A model generated the notes under the pieces. It was given only the letters and a program-made list of their open reading frames with translations. It did not search any database and was not told where the DNA came from. Below are positions 16,901 through 27,032 of a DNA stretch of 64,000 nt, in pieces. Position 1 is the first letter of the stretch; each line of letters starts with the position of its first letter. This stretch comes from Paenarthrobacter sp. AR 02 (GTDB lineage Bacteria > Actinomycetota > Actinomycetes > Actinomycetales > Micrococcaceae): NCBI RefSeq assembly GCF_021538675.1, contig NZ_JAJUKH010000002.1:1-64000 (forward strand), read 5' to 3'. Both the position numbers and the translations under genes were made by a program.

Positions 16901-17584
16901 GTGGCTGAGGCGATGCCGGAAACCGGAACTGGCCGCGACGACGAGGCCCGTGCCGAGAACGTCTATCAACTGGTGCTCGAAGGCATAGTCACAGGCACGT
17001 ATGCCCAGGGCATGCGTTTACGTGAACGCGAACTTTCCGAGGTCTACAACGTCTCGCGTATTCCGGTGCGGGAAGCCATCCAACGGCTTGAGCAGGACGG
17101 TTTTGTCCAGACGTTCCCGCGTCGCGGTGCCGTGGTGCGGCAGCTAACGCTCACCGACGTCAACGAGTTGTTCGACATCCGGCTGTGCCTGGAAACGTTC
17201 GCCGCCCGGATGGCTGCCACCCGGGTGGCGGAAGGCGCCGACGGCGGCCGGTTGGAGGAGCTGATGCAGGCCTCCACGGCGGCCATCGATGAGGACCGGA
17301 CCGAAGACGTCGCCGTGATCAGTGCCGAGCTCCACGCCGAAATCGTCCGCCTGTCCGGAAACCGCCTGCTGATCGAGTCCGTGAAGCCGTTGTTCGGCAG
17401 GATGCGGTGGATTTTCGGGCTGGCGCACAACCGAAGCAACGAACTCCAACGCGAAGAACACACTGAGCTCTGCAACGCCATCTTGAAAGGCCGGCCTGAT
17501 CTGGCCTACTCCCTGGCATACTCGCACATCGAATTGGGCCGCGAACCGGTCCTGTCAGGCCTCGCCGAGACGCTGGAGCCCTAA
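16901..17584 (+). CDS. GntR family regulator, FCD (FadR) type
   Basis: A 227-residue regulator. The winged helix is at residues about 20-80 ('YAQGMRLRERELSEVYNVSRIPVREAIQRLEQDGFV'), followed by a helical FCD ligand-binding domain. Start GTG 16901 is preceded by AAGGAAGG with a 7-base spacer; earlier in-frame codons overlap the upstream gene. It lies in the same transcript as amidohydrolase 2 and is the natural candidate to bind the four TTGGTATACCAA-like sites at 5922, 6006, 15256 and 15318. FadR-type proteins often bind short palindromes of this size. Confidence 0.85.
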   Translation: MAEAMPETGTGRDDEARAENVYQLVLEGIVTGTYAQGMRLRERELSEVYNVSRIPVREAIQRLEQDGFVQTFPRRGAVVRQLTLTDVNELFDIRLCLETFAARMAATRVAEGADGGRLEELMQASTAAIDEDRTEDVAVISAELHAEIVRLSGNRLLIESVKPLFGRMRWIFGLAHNRSNELQREEHTELCNAILKGRPDLAYSLAYSHIELGREPVLSGLAETLEP

Positions 17585-17591
17585 AGCTCCA

Positions 17592-19013
17592 CTAGTCGTC
17601 GGCGTCCGGGTACTCGTCTTCCTCCTCGTCGTCGTAGCGGCCGGATTCCTCCACTTCGACTTCGAGGATCTTCAACAACTCAGTGTCCGGGTTCAGCATG
17701 ATGGCTGCCTCGTCACGGCGGTGCTGCAGCACGGTGTCCAGGTAGGACTGCACCGTCTCGGCCAACGGTACATACCTGTCCTGCTTCTGGCTCATGTACC
17801 AGCGGTGCTCCAGGACTTCATGGACCACCTCTGCCGGTTCCAGCTTCCCGGCCAAGTGGCGGGGAATGGAACGGACAATGGGTTCGAAGATCTGGCTCAC
17901 CCAAATGTGGGCGCTGATTTCCTCATCCAGTTCCGGGTTGTTGTCGGCACGGAACTGGTCCATGTCGTTCAACAGCCTGCGGGCTTGGTTCTCCTGGGCG
18001 TCCAAACCCGTGAGGCGGAGCAACCGCCGCTGGTGATGGCCGGCGTCGACCACTTTGGGCTGGAGCTGGATGGTGGAGCCGTCCGCCGTGGTCTTGATGG
18101 CGTATTCCTCCACGTCGAAGCCCAGCTCGTTGAGGCGGCGGATGCGCGCCCCTACGCGCCAACGCTCGCCGAGCTCAAAGGACTCCTTTTCCGTTAGCTC
18201 GGTCCAGAGCCGGCGGTAGCTGTCCATGATCAGCTCGCTGGTGGCTACCGGGTCAACCTTTTCCTCAATCAGCCCGCCATCCAACAGGTCCATCAGTTCA
18301 CCTGCAATGTTCACCCTGGCGATCTCGAGGTCATATTCGCGCTGGCCCATGGAAAGGTCACGGTAGAGCTCGCCCGTTTCCGCGTCCACCAGGTACGCGG
18401 CGAAAGCGCCCGCGTCACGGCGGAACAGCGTGTTGGACAGCGACACGTCACCCCAATAGAAACCCACCAGGTGCAGGCGCACCAGCAACAGCGCCTGCGC
18501 GTCAATGAGGCGGGTCAGCGTGTCCTTCCGCAGCATCTGGGAGAACAACGCGCGGTAGGGCATGGAGAATTTCAGGTGCCGGGTGACCAGAACGGGGTTC
18601 AGCGGGCGCCCGTCCGCGGTGGTGCGGCCGGTGATGACGGCCACGGGTTCCACGCAGGGAACGTCCAGCCGTGCCAGCTTACGGAGCATGTGGTACTCGT
18701 GGCGGGCGACGTGTTCTGAGGTCTCCTTGATGGCAATGACCGAGCCGCCAAGGTGGGCAAAACGGACGATATGCCGGGAAATACCGCGGGGCAGGGCCGC
18801 AAGGTACTCGGCGGGCCAGTCCTCCAGGGCGATGTGCCACGGCAGGTCCAACAGCTCTGGATCAGCTGCCGCAGCAGTGATGTTAAGCGAACCGATCACG
18901 CTGGCCGGCGGTGCGGTGTCCTGCGCGCTGGCTGCCTCAGTCCTGGGGAGCTTGCCGATCTGCCCGTAGTCGGTGGGTTCGTCGTGCCACTGGGCTCCGT
19001 TTTGCTCGCTCAT
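17592..19013 (-). CDS. DUF4032 domain protein (kinase-like fold)
   Basis: A 473-residue actinobacterial protein. The N-terminal half resembles an atypical kinase: 'VIAIKETSEHVARHEYHMLRKL' looks like the nucleotide-binding lysine strand and helix C, 'HLVGFYWGDVSLSNTLF' resembles the catalytic loop (D and N present), and 'AYLVDAETGE' the metal-binding loop. The C-terminal half is DUF4032. The tail is very acidic. It overlaps the GH20 gene by 4 bases (ATGA), so the two are translated together. Its biochemical role is unknown; kinase activity is only inferred from motif resemblance. Confidence 0.8.
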   Translation of the reverse strand: MSEQNGAQWHDEPTDYGQIGKLPRTEAASAQDTAPPASVIGSLNITAAAADPELLDLPWHIALEDWPAEYLAALPRGISRHIVRFAHLGGSVIAIKETSEHVARHEYHMLRKLARLDVPCVEPVAVITGRTTADGRPLNPVLVTRHLKFSMPYRALFSQMLRKDTLTRLIDAQALLLVRLHLVGFYWGDVSLSNTLFRRDAGAFAAYLVDAETGELYRDLSMGQREYDLEIARVNIAGELMDLLDGGLIEEKVDPVATSELIMDSYRRLWTELTEKESFELGERWRVGARIRRLNELGFDVEEYAIKTTADGSTIQLQPKVVDAGHHQRRLLRLTGLDAQENQARRLLNDMDQFRADNNPELDEEISAHIWVSQIFEPIVRSIPRHLAGKLEPAEVVHEVLEHRWYMSQKQDRYVPLAETVQSYLDTVLQHRRDEAAIMLNPDTELLKILEVEVEESGRYDDEEEDEYPDADD

Positions 19014-20596
19014 GCCTCAATTGTTCCGTACTTGGCGTCGCTGGCGGTTATCGCGCCTGAAAAGGGATACTCCGGCTTCGCCGACCATTCGACGTCGGGT
19101 GTTTCCTGGAAGACGACGCCTTGCCGCGTGAGCCGCTCACCCAAGGCGCCCAACCGACGTCGGAAGTCACCGGCGTTGCGGACTTCCTGGCCGGACCAGG
19201 CCACTTCCGCCAGTGAAACCGCCCGTGGGTACAGGAGCCATTGGGCCTGTTTGTTGTTCCGTACCGTCTCAGACCACAGGGGCCCTTCGATGCCGAGGAT
19301 CTGTTCGTCGTGCAGGCCGCCCTGGGCAGGGTCCCAGTTGTAATACTCGGACCAGGTGAAGGGGCCGCCTTCCACCCACGACAACCCAACGGGACTTTCC
19401 GGTGCATATTTTTGGTCCAGGTAGGTGTTCGCTGCGGGGGACATGATGACCGGTGTGCCGCTGTTGTGGGCCTGTCGCACGGTGGCCTCCAGATCGCCGT
19501 GCCAGTACTGGATCACCGCACCTTCCGGAAGCTCGACGGCGGCAAACTCGTTCCAACCCACCACGGCCTTGCCAGTCGCGGCGGCTATCCGGACAAACTG
19601 CTGCACCATGGCGACGTAGTCCTCGTGGGCCGTGACATGGGCTTCGTCTCCACCGATGTGCAGGTACGGGCCTACAGTGATGTCGGCGAGCTGTCCGAGG
19701 ACTTCGCGGGCGAACTCGTACGTGGCCGGTAGGTCCGCGCTCAGGGTCGACCAGCCAACCTCGGCCGTGGTGCTCATGGGTTTGGCCTCGCTATCCGGAT
19801 TGAGCTGAGGGATGGCGGCGAGGGCGGCGTTGACGTGTCCGGGGAGGTCGATTTCCGGCACCACCAGGACATTGCGGCTGGCGGCGTACGCCTGGATGTC
19901 CCGGAAATCCTGTTGCGTGTAGAAGCCGGAGTTGCCACGCGCGGGCACGGCAGTTGGGACCTCGACGGCGCCCGTGCCGCCCAGCCGGGTGAGGTTCGCG
20001 TAGTCCAGCCCGGATGGATTCTCCTTGGGCTCCAGGACTTCGATGCGCCACGACTGGTCATCGGTGAGGTGCAGATGCAGTGCGTTCAGCTTGAACTGGG
20101 TCATGACATCGATCTGCTCCTTCACCTCCTCCACTGTGAAGAAGTTGCGGGCAACATCCAGCATGAGGCCGCGGTAGGCGAAACGCGGCGCGTCAACGAT
20201 GTCGACGGCGGGAATCACCCAGACGCCATCGGCGTCCCGCTCCGTACCCTCAATGGATGCGGGGAAAAGCTGCCGCAGTGTCTGCACTCCGTTGAACAGG
20301 CCGGCATCTGTGGAGGACGAGAGTCGGATGGCATCGCTGGTGACAGCGAGCGAGTACGCTTCCGGGCCGCCGTCGAAAATGTCCACCAGCTCGAGGACGA
20401 TGTCGCCGGGGCGGGTGTCCTCCGTTATGGGCAGCTCGAAACCGGTGCCGCGACGCAGGAGCGAGGCAAGCTGCTCAGCGACGGGCACGGCAGGATCGCT
20501 TGCCACAATCCGGGCGTTGGGGGAGAGCGTGAAGGCAGGGCTGTCCAGGAGTTCGACGTGCGAGGGGCGGGGGATCAGGGTATCTGTCGTGTTCAT
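19010..20596 (-). CDS. Beta-N-acetylhexosaminidase, GH20
   Basis: A 528-residue glycosidase that releases terminal GlcNAc/GalNAc by substrate-assisted catalysis. The catalytic pair D317-E318 is in 'YLHIGGDEAH'. The N-terminal GH20b domain occupies residues about 1-135, and the barrel starts at 'FAYRGLMLDVARNFF'. 'LHLHLTDDQSWRIE' is also typical. No signal peptide is seen, so it probably acts on imported chitooligosaccharides or in cell-wall recycling. It is the first gene of a two-gene operon with the DUF4032 protein. Confidence 0.92.
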   Translation of the reverse strand: MNTTDTLIPRPSHVELLDSPAFTLSPNARIVASDPAVPVAEQLASLLRRGTGFELPITEDTRPGDIVLELVDIFDGGPEAYSLAVTSDAIRLSSSTDAGLFNGVQTLRQLFPASIEGTERDADGVWVIPAVDIVDAPRFAYRGLMLDVARNFFTVEEVKEQIDVMTQFKLNALHLHLTDDQSWRIEVLEPKENPSGLDYANLTRLGGTGAVEVPTAVPARGNSGFYTQQDFRDIQAYAASRNVLVVPEIDLPGHVNAALAAIPQLNPDSEAKPMSTTAEVGWSTLSADLPATYEFAREVLGQLADITVGPYLHIGGDEAHVTAHEDYVAMVQQFVRIAAATGKAVVGWNEFAAVELPEGAVIQYWHGDLEATVRQAHNSGTPVIMSPAANTYLDQKYAPESPVGLSWVEGGPFTWSEYYNWDPAQGGLHDEQILGIEGPLWSETVRNNKQAQWLLYPRAVSLAEVAWSGQEVRNAGDFRRRLGALGERLTRQGVVFQETPDVEWSAKPEYPFSGAITASDAKYGTIEA

Positions 20597-20628
20597 GCCG
20601 TTCTTTCTGGGAGAAAGGTTAACGCGAG

Positions 20629-20658
20629 AGCGGCCCGACCGTGAGGGGTCGGGCCGCT
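20629..20658 (-). terminator. Terminator after the UgpC-type ATPase gene
   Basis: AGCGGCCCGACC (20629-20640) pairs perfectly with GGTCGGGCCGCT (20647-20658) around a 6-base loop. It lies between the ATPase gene end (20759) and the hexosaminidase start (20596), both on the minus strand. Confidence 0.75.
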
Positions 20659-20758
20659 ATCACAATGCGGAACGTACAGACGCGTCAGCGTCGGGTTAGG
20701 GCCCACGCCGGCAGGGTTCCCTGGCCGAGCGAAGCGAGGCTAGGGTGCCGGTGGGGAC

Positions 20759-21841
<1,083 letters not shown>

Positions 21842-22040
21842 AGTTATCAATCCCTTCACCGGCAGGTACGTGCCGGACGATCCGTTGTGAATGGTTCATT
21901 TTCTTCAGTTGAACTCCCCGGCCAATGGCCGGGGAGGATCGTGTGACGCCGCACGGTACTGTGCGTCACATCACATCCAAGAGTATGTCAGACTTTTGGA
22001 TGAAAGACCTAAATGTTACAAAGGTCACATGTGCCGTTGA

Positions 22041-22844
22041 TCACCGGTCGCGCGCGGCAACCACACGCCGACGCTCCCGCAGCAGGGCCTCCAACAGCTC
22101 TGCCATGTGGACTGGAGCCTCCACGCGGTACTGCGCCTGGGTGAAGTCCAGGCCGACCTTGATGCCCACGTCATCACCCATCAGGCGGCCCAGGGCATCC
22201 TCATCCGTTACGTCATCCCCGGCGAAAAGTATGGCCGTCGCGCCGGTTGCCTGCCGGAGGAACTCCACCGCCTCACCCTTTGACGCGTGGACCACCGAAG
22301 TTTCCAGCACCCGCTTGCCCGTCTTCAGGTAGACGCCTGCATACTCGCGGAGCACGCGCGTAGCGGCTTCCACAGCGTCCTCGGCAACGTCGTCCTCCGC
22401 CATCCTCGTATGGAGGACGACACCGGCAGGCTTGTCTTCGAGGACCGTCCCGGGAGCCGTCTCCACGATTTCCTCGAGCACATCACGAACTGCCGCCAGC
22501 GCTGTGCGCTGTTCGTCATCCAGTTCCAAACCCTGGGAGCCTTCGCCCAACCAGACCTCGGCCCCGTGGCTCCCAACCAGCAGCGTGGCGACCGGAGGTG
22601 AGGCGACCAGCCGCAAGCTGTCCAGTGCCCGGCCCGAGATGAGTGCCGTCGTCGTGCGGGGAAGTTCGGCGAGTTCCGCCAAAGCAGCGGCGGACCGAGG
22701 GAGTGGCCGGGCGTCCTCTGCCCGGTCCACGATCGGGGAGAGCGTGCCGTCGAAGTCGAGGGCCACCAGGAGCTGCTCGGTGTTGGCGATGCGGCGGATG
22801 GCGTCTAGCAGTTCGGGCTTCAAGGACAGTTTTTCAGCTGTCAT
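22041..22844 (-). CDS. otsB: Trehalose-6-phosphate phosphatase
   Basis: A 267-residue HAD-family phosphatase that converts trehalose 6-phosphate to trehalose. The DxDGT motif is at residues 30-34 ('LDFDGTLSP', D30 and D32). 'ALISGRAL', 'GSHGAE' and the late 'FAGDDVTDEDAL' supply the other HAD motifs. The start (ATG 22844) overlaps the otsA stop by 11 bases, so the two are coupled. Trehalose is a compatible solute and stress protectant in these bacteria. Confidence 0.92.
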   Translation of the reverse strand: MTAEKLSLKPELLDAIRRIANTEQLLVALDFDGTLSPIVDRAEDARPLPRSAAALAELAELPRTTTALISGRALDSLRLVASPPVATLLVGSHGAEVWLGEGSQGLELDDEQRTALAAVRDVLEEIVETAPGTVLEDKPAGVVLHTRMAEDDVAEDAVEAATRVLREYAGVYLKTGKRVLETSVVHASKGEAVEFLRQATGATAILFAGDDVTDEDALGRLMGDDVGIKVGLDFTQAQYRVEAPVHMAELLEALLRERRRVVAARDR

Positions 22845-24336
22845 CGCGGACCACCTTTTCCTCAAGTGCGGCCAGGAACTCGGCCGACCAGTGGTCGACG
22901 TCGTGGTCCAGGATCTGCTTCCGCATCAGTTTCATGCGGCGGCGGGCCTCTTTGGGCTCGAGGTTGACCGCGCGGAGGATGGCTGATTTGAGGCCATCGA
23001 TGTCGTGCGGATTGATGAGGAACGCCTGCTTGAGCTGGTCCGCGGCGCCGGCGAATTCGCTCAGCACCAACGCCCCGTTGTCATCGGCGCGGGCGGTCAC
23101 ATACTCCTTGGCCACCAGGTTCATGCCATCGCGCAGCGCGGTCACCAACATGACGTCGGCGGCCAGGTACAGCGCCACCATCTCCTCCACCGGGTAGCTG
23201 TGGTGCAGGTAGCGGACGGCTGTGTTCTGGATGGTGTCGTAGGTGCCGTTGATGTGACCGACGGTGCCTTCGATTTCCTCGCGAAGCAGCCTGTACTGTT
23301 CCACGCGCTCGCGGCTGGGGCTGGCCACCTGGATGAGCGTGGCGTCCTCGACTTTGATCTGCCCGTCAGCGAGGAGTTCCTCGAAAGCCTTGAGCCGGTG
23401 CCCGATTCCCTTGGTGTAGTCGAGCCGGTCGACGCCCAGGAGGATGGTCTTGGGGTTGCCGAGGTCCCGGCGGATCTGCTTGGCACGCTCAATAATGTCC
23501 GGATTGCTTGCCAGCTGCCGGATCTGGTCCACGTCGATGGAGATCGGGAAGGCCTGGGCCCGGGCGATGTGGGTGACTTCGCCGTCGGGGCCCTTCACGT
23601 GGACCTGCTGCTGCTTGACGCTGGCGCCCAGGAACCGGCGTGCGGAGCGCATGAAGTTGCCGGCATCGCTGGGACGCTGGAAGCCCAGAAGGTCCGCCCC
23701 CAGCAGGCCGTCGATGATCTCGCGGCGCCAGGGCAGTTGCGCGAAAATTTCCGGCGGAGGGAACGGGATGTGGTTGAAGAAGCCGATCTTCAGGTCCGGC
23801 CGCGCCTGACGCAGCAGGCGGGGCACCAGCTGGAGCTGGTAGTCCTGGACCCACACAGTGGCGCCGTCCGCGGCGTGGCGGATGACGGCGTCGGCGAACT
23901 TCTTGTTGACCGTCCGGTAGGAGTCCCACCACGTACGGTGGAACTCCGGCGGGGCGATGACGTCATGGTAGAGCGGCCAGATGGTCGCGTTGGAGAAGCC
24001 CTCGTAATACAGTTCGACTTCGTGGCTGCTGAGCTGGACCGGGACCAGGTCCATGCCTTCGTGGCTGAAGGGCCGCACTGTTTCGTCGGGGGCCCCATGC
24101 CAACCCACCCACGCGCCGTCGGACTTTGTCATCATGGGCGCCAATGCCGTGACCAGGCCGCCGGGCGAACGGCGCCAGCCGTCACCGCCGTCGTCGTTGC
24201 CGTCGCTGCTGCAACGGTCCACAGGCAACCTGTTGGAGACCACCATGAAATCGAACGTGCTGGCCGTAGGCTTCTTGGTTGGAGAAGCCTTGGGGGCTTG
24301 TTCGGTACTGAGTTTTTCGCTTGCCGGTTCCTGCAT
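22834..24336 (-). CDS. otsA: Trehalose-6-phosphate synthase
   Basis: A 500-residue GT20 glycosyltransferase that joins a glucosyl nucleotide and glucose 6-phosphate. After a low-complexity tail of about 27 residues, 'FMVVSNRLPVDR' begins the catalytic domain. 'VWVQDYQLQLVPRLLR', 'FFNHIPFPP', and 'LLGVDRLDYTKGIGHRLKAFE' are diagnostic. The start is ATG 24336, preceded by GGGAG; the longer open frame has no support. It is the first gene of the otsA-otsB operon and divergent from the DsbA-like gene. Confidence 0.93.
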   Translation of the reverse strand: MQEPASEKLSTEQAPKASPTKKPTASTFDFMVVSNRLPVDRCSSDGNDDGGDGWRRSPGGLVTALAPMMTKSDGAWVGWHGAPDETVRPFSHEGMDLVPVQLSSHEVELYYEGFSNATIWPLYHDVIAPPEFHRTWWDSYRTVNKKFADAVIRHAADGATVWVQDYQLQLVPRLLRQARPDLKIGFFNHIPFPPPEIFAQLPWRREIIDGLLGADLLGFQRPSDAGNFMRSARRFLGASVKQQQVHVKGPDGEVTHIARAQAFPISIDVDQIRQLASNPDIIERAKQIRRDLGNPKTILLGVDRLDYTKGIGHRLKAFEELLADGQIKVEDATLIQVASPSRERVEQYRLLREEIEGTVGHINGTYDTIQNTAVRYLHHSYPVEEMVALYLAADVMLVTALRDGMNLVAKEYVTARADDNGALVLSEFAGAADQLKQAFLINPHDIDGLKSAILRAVNLEPKEARRRMKLMRKQILDHDVDHWSAEFLAALEEKVVRDDS

Positions 24337-24512
24337 TAACGCTCCCTGGGGTTGCTGTGACTCAACTCCCAGCCTACTAGTGGAATCTTCACGGGCAGTT
24401 GATCGTTCAACAACCGGGCGGGAGGGTGTGCGGTAGAGCTCCAAGTTCGCTCCCGTAAACTGTCCCCGTTGCCCTAGATATTCACTACGACGTCGAGTAA
24501 CCCGAGGAACTG

Positions 24513-25391
24513 ATGAGCCCCGCAAACGAATCCCGCCTGTCCAAGGCTGAGCGCACCGCCCAGGCACGGGAAAAAGCGCGCGCAATCCGCGAAGAGCAGT
24601 TGAAGAAAGAGAAGCGCAACAAGCTTCTGGTCGGCTGGGGCATCGTGGTTGCCATCGTTGTCATCATCGCGGTGGTGGCGTTCGTGGTTGTTGGCAACGT
24701 CCAGAACAACGCGCCGATTGCCGACAACGGCCCCACGCCCGCCAACGGCAACGTCCATGGCGGCGTCACCCTGCTGGCCAACAGCGAGGTTGTGAAGTCC
24801 GAACCCGCCACCGTCAACGTCGCCGACGTTCCTGCTCCGCTGGCCAGCAAGCCCGCAACCGTAACTGTTCCCGGTGGCGAGGCTGAAGCCGGAAAGCCGG
24901 TCAAGGTAGTTGCCTACATCGACTTCATCTGCCCCGTCTGCAAGCGCTTCGAGACCACGTACGGTGACTCGCTGACCAAGCTCCGCAACGATGGAAAAAT
25001 CTCCCTCGAATACCGCGCTCTTGGCTTCCTGGACCAGCAGTCCACCACCAACTACTCCTCGCGGGCGGCCAACGCTGCGGCCTGCGTGGTGAACTCTTCC
25101 CCGGAAAAGTACGCGGACTTCTTCAACCTCCTCTTTGAGCGCCAGCCGGCTGAAGGCAGCGCAGGCATCTCTGACAAGGACCTGAAGGCCATGGCCACCG
25201 AGGTAGGTGCGGCAAACATCGACTCCTGCGTCGACAGCAAGCAGTACCGCCCCTGGGTGAAGGTTGCCACGCAGGAAGCCGCAGCGATCGGCGTCACGGG
25301 TACGCCTACCGTTTTTGTCGACGGCAAGCAGTGGGACGGCTCCACGGACCTGAACGCTGAAATCCAGACCGCCATCACGGCAAAGGGCTAA
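24513..25391 (+). CDS. Membrane-anchored DsbA-like thioredoxin-fold protein
   Basis: A 292-residue protein with a charged cytoplasmic coiled N-terminus (1-38), one membrane helix (about 39-62), a linker, and an extracytoplasmic DsbA/thioredoxin domain. The active site is C140-P-V-C143 ('FICPVCKRFE'), and the cis-proline loop is 'GVTGTPTVFVDG'. It probably oxidises or reduces thiols in secreted proteins. A TAAACT box near 24457 may be its -10. It is monocistronic, with a strong terminator after it. Confidence 0.88.
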   Translation: MSPANESRLSKAERTAQAREKARAIREEQLKKEKRNKLLVGWGIVVAIVVIIAVVAFVVVGNVQNNAPIADNGPTPANGNVHGGVTLLANSEVVKSEPATVNVADVPAPLASKPATVTVPGGEAEAGKPVKVVAYIDFICPVCKRFETTYGDSLTKLRNDGKISLEYRALGFLDQQSTTNYSSRAANAAACVVNSSPEKYADFFNLLFERQPAEGSAGISDKDLKAMATEVGAANIDSCVDSKQYRPWVKVATQEAAAIGVTGTPTVFVDGKQWDGSTDLNAEIQTAITAKG

Positions 25392-25408
25392 GCCTTCCTT
25401 GAATTACG

Positions 25409-25447
25409 ACGGCGGCCGGTCACCCTTACGGGGTGGCCGGCCGCCGT
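25409..25447 (+). terminator. Terminator of the DsbA-like gene
   Basis: ACGGCGGCCGGTCACCC (25409-25425) pairs with GGGGTGGCCGGCCGCCGT (25430-25447), followed by TTTG. The stem is near perfect. Confidence 0.85.
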
Positions 25448-25566
25448 TTGTTCTTGGTCCCGTGGTACCGCACTGCTTCCGAATTTCGTTGCGGGGGAGG
25501 GTGTGGGCTAACCTTGTCTAGCGTTGTTTCGGCGGCGCTGATGTGTTGTTACGCCTGTGTTGTTAC

Positions 25567-25643
25567 GCCTCCTTAGCTCAGTTGGCCAGAGCACCGCTCT
25601 TGTAAAGCGGGGGTCGTCGGTTCGAATCCGACAGGGGGCTCCA
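25567..25643 (+). tRNA. tRNA-Thr (anticodon TGT)
   Basis: The cloverleaf is complete: acceptor GCCTCCT (25567-25573) with AGGGGGC (25633-25639), anticodon stem CCGCT/AGCGG with loop CTTGTAA and anticodon TGT at 25601-25603, and T-arm GTTCGAATC. The CCA end is encoded (25641-25643). The TGT anticodon reads ACA codons. Confidence 0.95.
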
Positions 25644-25645
25644 CG

Positions 25646-25685
25646 AACCCCTCCATTCCGGCGATTGCTGGGATGGAGGGGTTTT
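25646..25685 (+). terminator. tRNA-Thr terminator
   Basis: AACCCCTCCAT (25646-25656) pairs with ATGGAGGGGTT (25673-25683), followed by further T residues. It directly follows the tRNA. Confidence 0.85.
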
Positions 25686-25727
25686 CTGCTGCTGCATCGA
25701 TTTGAATCTGTAGAACCCGTCCGATCT

Positions 25728-27002
25728 TTATCGATGCCTGTTTCTGCGTCCTGCACGATCGGCGAAGGCGTCCAGGGCTGCGATGATGTCCGGAGCCACC
25801 CAAACCCGGGTGCCGCGGATTTTTCCGGCGGATGCCAAGACGCCCGCGTGTTCCAGCCGTTCCACTGCCCGGTAGGCGGTGGCCATGGAGGCCCCAGTGT
25901 GTTCGGCGACCATTTCAGCCGTCAGTGCCGGCTCCCGTGGTACCAGGTCCAGGACTTTACGGACGGATGCGGGTACACCCGCCAGGCGTTCCCTGTAGCT
26001 TGCTTCTACCGCCTCAATGTCTGTCGTCAGTTGCCGGCCGTTGTCGACGGCGCGGACAGCGGACTCGGCAAAGCGCTCCACGATCGGCTGGATGTCCCCT
26101 TCGCGGTAGGCGCCCAGTGCGTGGAAGTACAGGCGGGTATCGGTCAGCAATCCCGAGGACACGGGAACGGTGACGTTCTCGGTGACGCCTTTGGCTCGCA
26201 GTAGGGCGCTGACGATGGCCCGCCCGGTGCGGCCGTTGCCGTCGGCGAATGGGTGGATGGTTTCGAACTGGGCATGCGCGATCGCCGCTTGGGTCAGGGC
26301 CGGGATGTCGTCTCGCTGCATAAAGGCCACCAGGTCCTCGACTGCCGGCATTACCCGATCCGGGTGGGGCGGGACGAACTCGGCCGTGTGTGGGGAGTTG
26401 CCGCGGATCCAGTTCTGGGCGTCACGGTACTCACCGGCGATGTTTTCGTCGGAGGCGTTCAGCAGGGCGTGGTGCATGACCGCGATGTTCTGCACTGACA
26501 GGTCCTCGGACAGGTCGATCGCAGCCTGCAGGGCCCTGACATTGGAGGCGATCAGTGAGGCGTTTGTGCTGGAGGTGTCACCAAGCTGGGCCAGGGCGAT
26601 CTTGCGGGCGCCAGCGGTCAGGTTCTCAATCTGGGAGCTGGAGGCGGACTCGCTGCGCAGTAGCAGCGCCGCGAACGGTGTGGTATCCCGGCCCAGCTCA
26701 GCGTCGAAGCGGACCATCTCCACTGTCGCCGCTTCTGCCAACGCCTGGGTTCGGGAATCAATGGCCGGATCCAGGCTAGCGATCTCGGGAGCGACTGCGG
26801 CCTCATAGGGGCCGCGGGCCAGCAGCCGCTGCCGTCGGGAGGCACCGCGGTCGGGGTCGGTTTCCCACGGATGCTCCTCGTAGCCTATGGCCGGCCAGCC
26901 GCCGGTGCCGTCGAACAGGGAGACGCTTGGCTCGGCGTGCGGGTTTGCGGCAAACTGTCCGCCGGCAGGGATGCCGTGCGGGTGTCTAGCCTGGGAGTCC
27001 AT
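25728..27002 (-). CDS. Fic family protein (AMP-transferase) with C-terminal winged helix
   Basis: A 424-residue Fic/DOC enzyme that would transfer AMP or another nucleotide to a target protein. The catalytic motif HPFADGNGRTGR is intact at residues 250-261. An SxxxEN sequence (S122-N127, 'SSQIEN') upstream matches the inhibitory helix of class II Fic proteins, so activity is probably auto-inhibited. A winged-helix region (about 350-410, 'LTAEMVAEHTGASMATAYRAVERLEHAGV') suggests self-regulation. The N-terminal 'HPHGIPAGGQFAANPHAEPSVSL' segment is a short motif I have seen on other actinobacterial accessory proteins, from memory. The neighbouring tRNA is a typical insertion site, but no flanking repeat was found. 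Confidence 0.9.
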   Translation of the reverse strand: MDSQARHPHGIPAGGQFAANPHAEPSVSLFDGTGGWPAIGYEEHPWETDPDRGASRRQRLLARGPYEAAVAPEIASLDPAIDSRTQALAEAATVEMVRFDAELGRDTTPFAALLLRSESASSSQIENLTAGARKIALAQLGDTSSTNASLIASNVRALQAAIDLSEDLSVQNIAVMHHALLNASDENIAGEYRDAQNWIRGNSPHTAEFVPPHPDRVMPAVEDLVAFMQRDDIPALTQAAIAHAQFETIHPFADGNGRTGRAIVSALLRAKGVTENVTVPVSSGLLTDTRLYFHALGAYREGDIQPIVERFAESAVRAVDNGRQLTTDIEAVEASYRERLAGVPASVRKVLDLVPREPALTAEMVAEHTGASMATAYRAVERLEHAGVLASAGKIRGTRVWVAPDIIAALDAFADRAGRRNRHR

Positions 27003-27032
27003 GGTTTCCTTTGAGAAGACTGAACCCTGATT

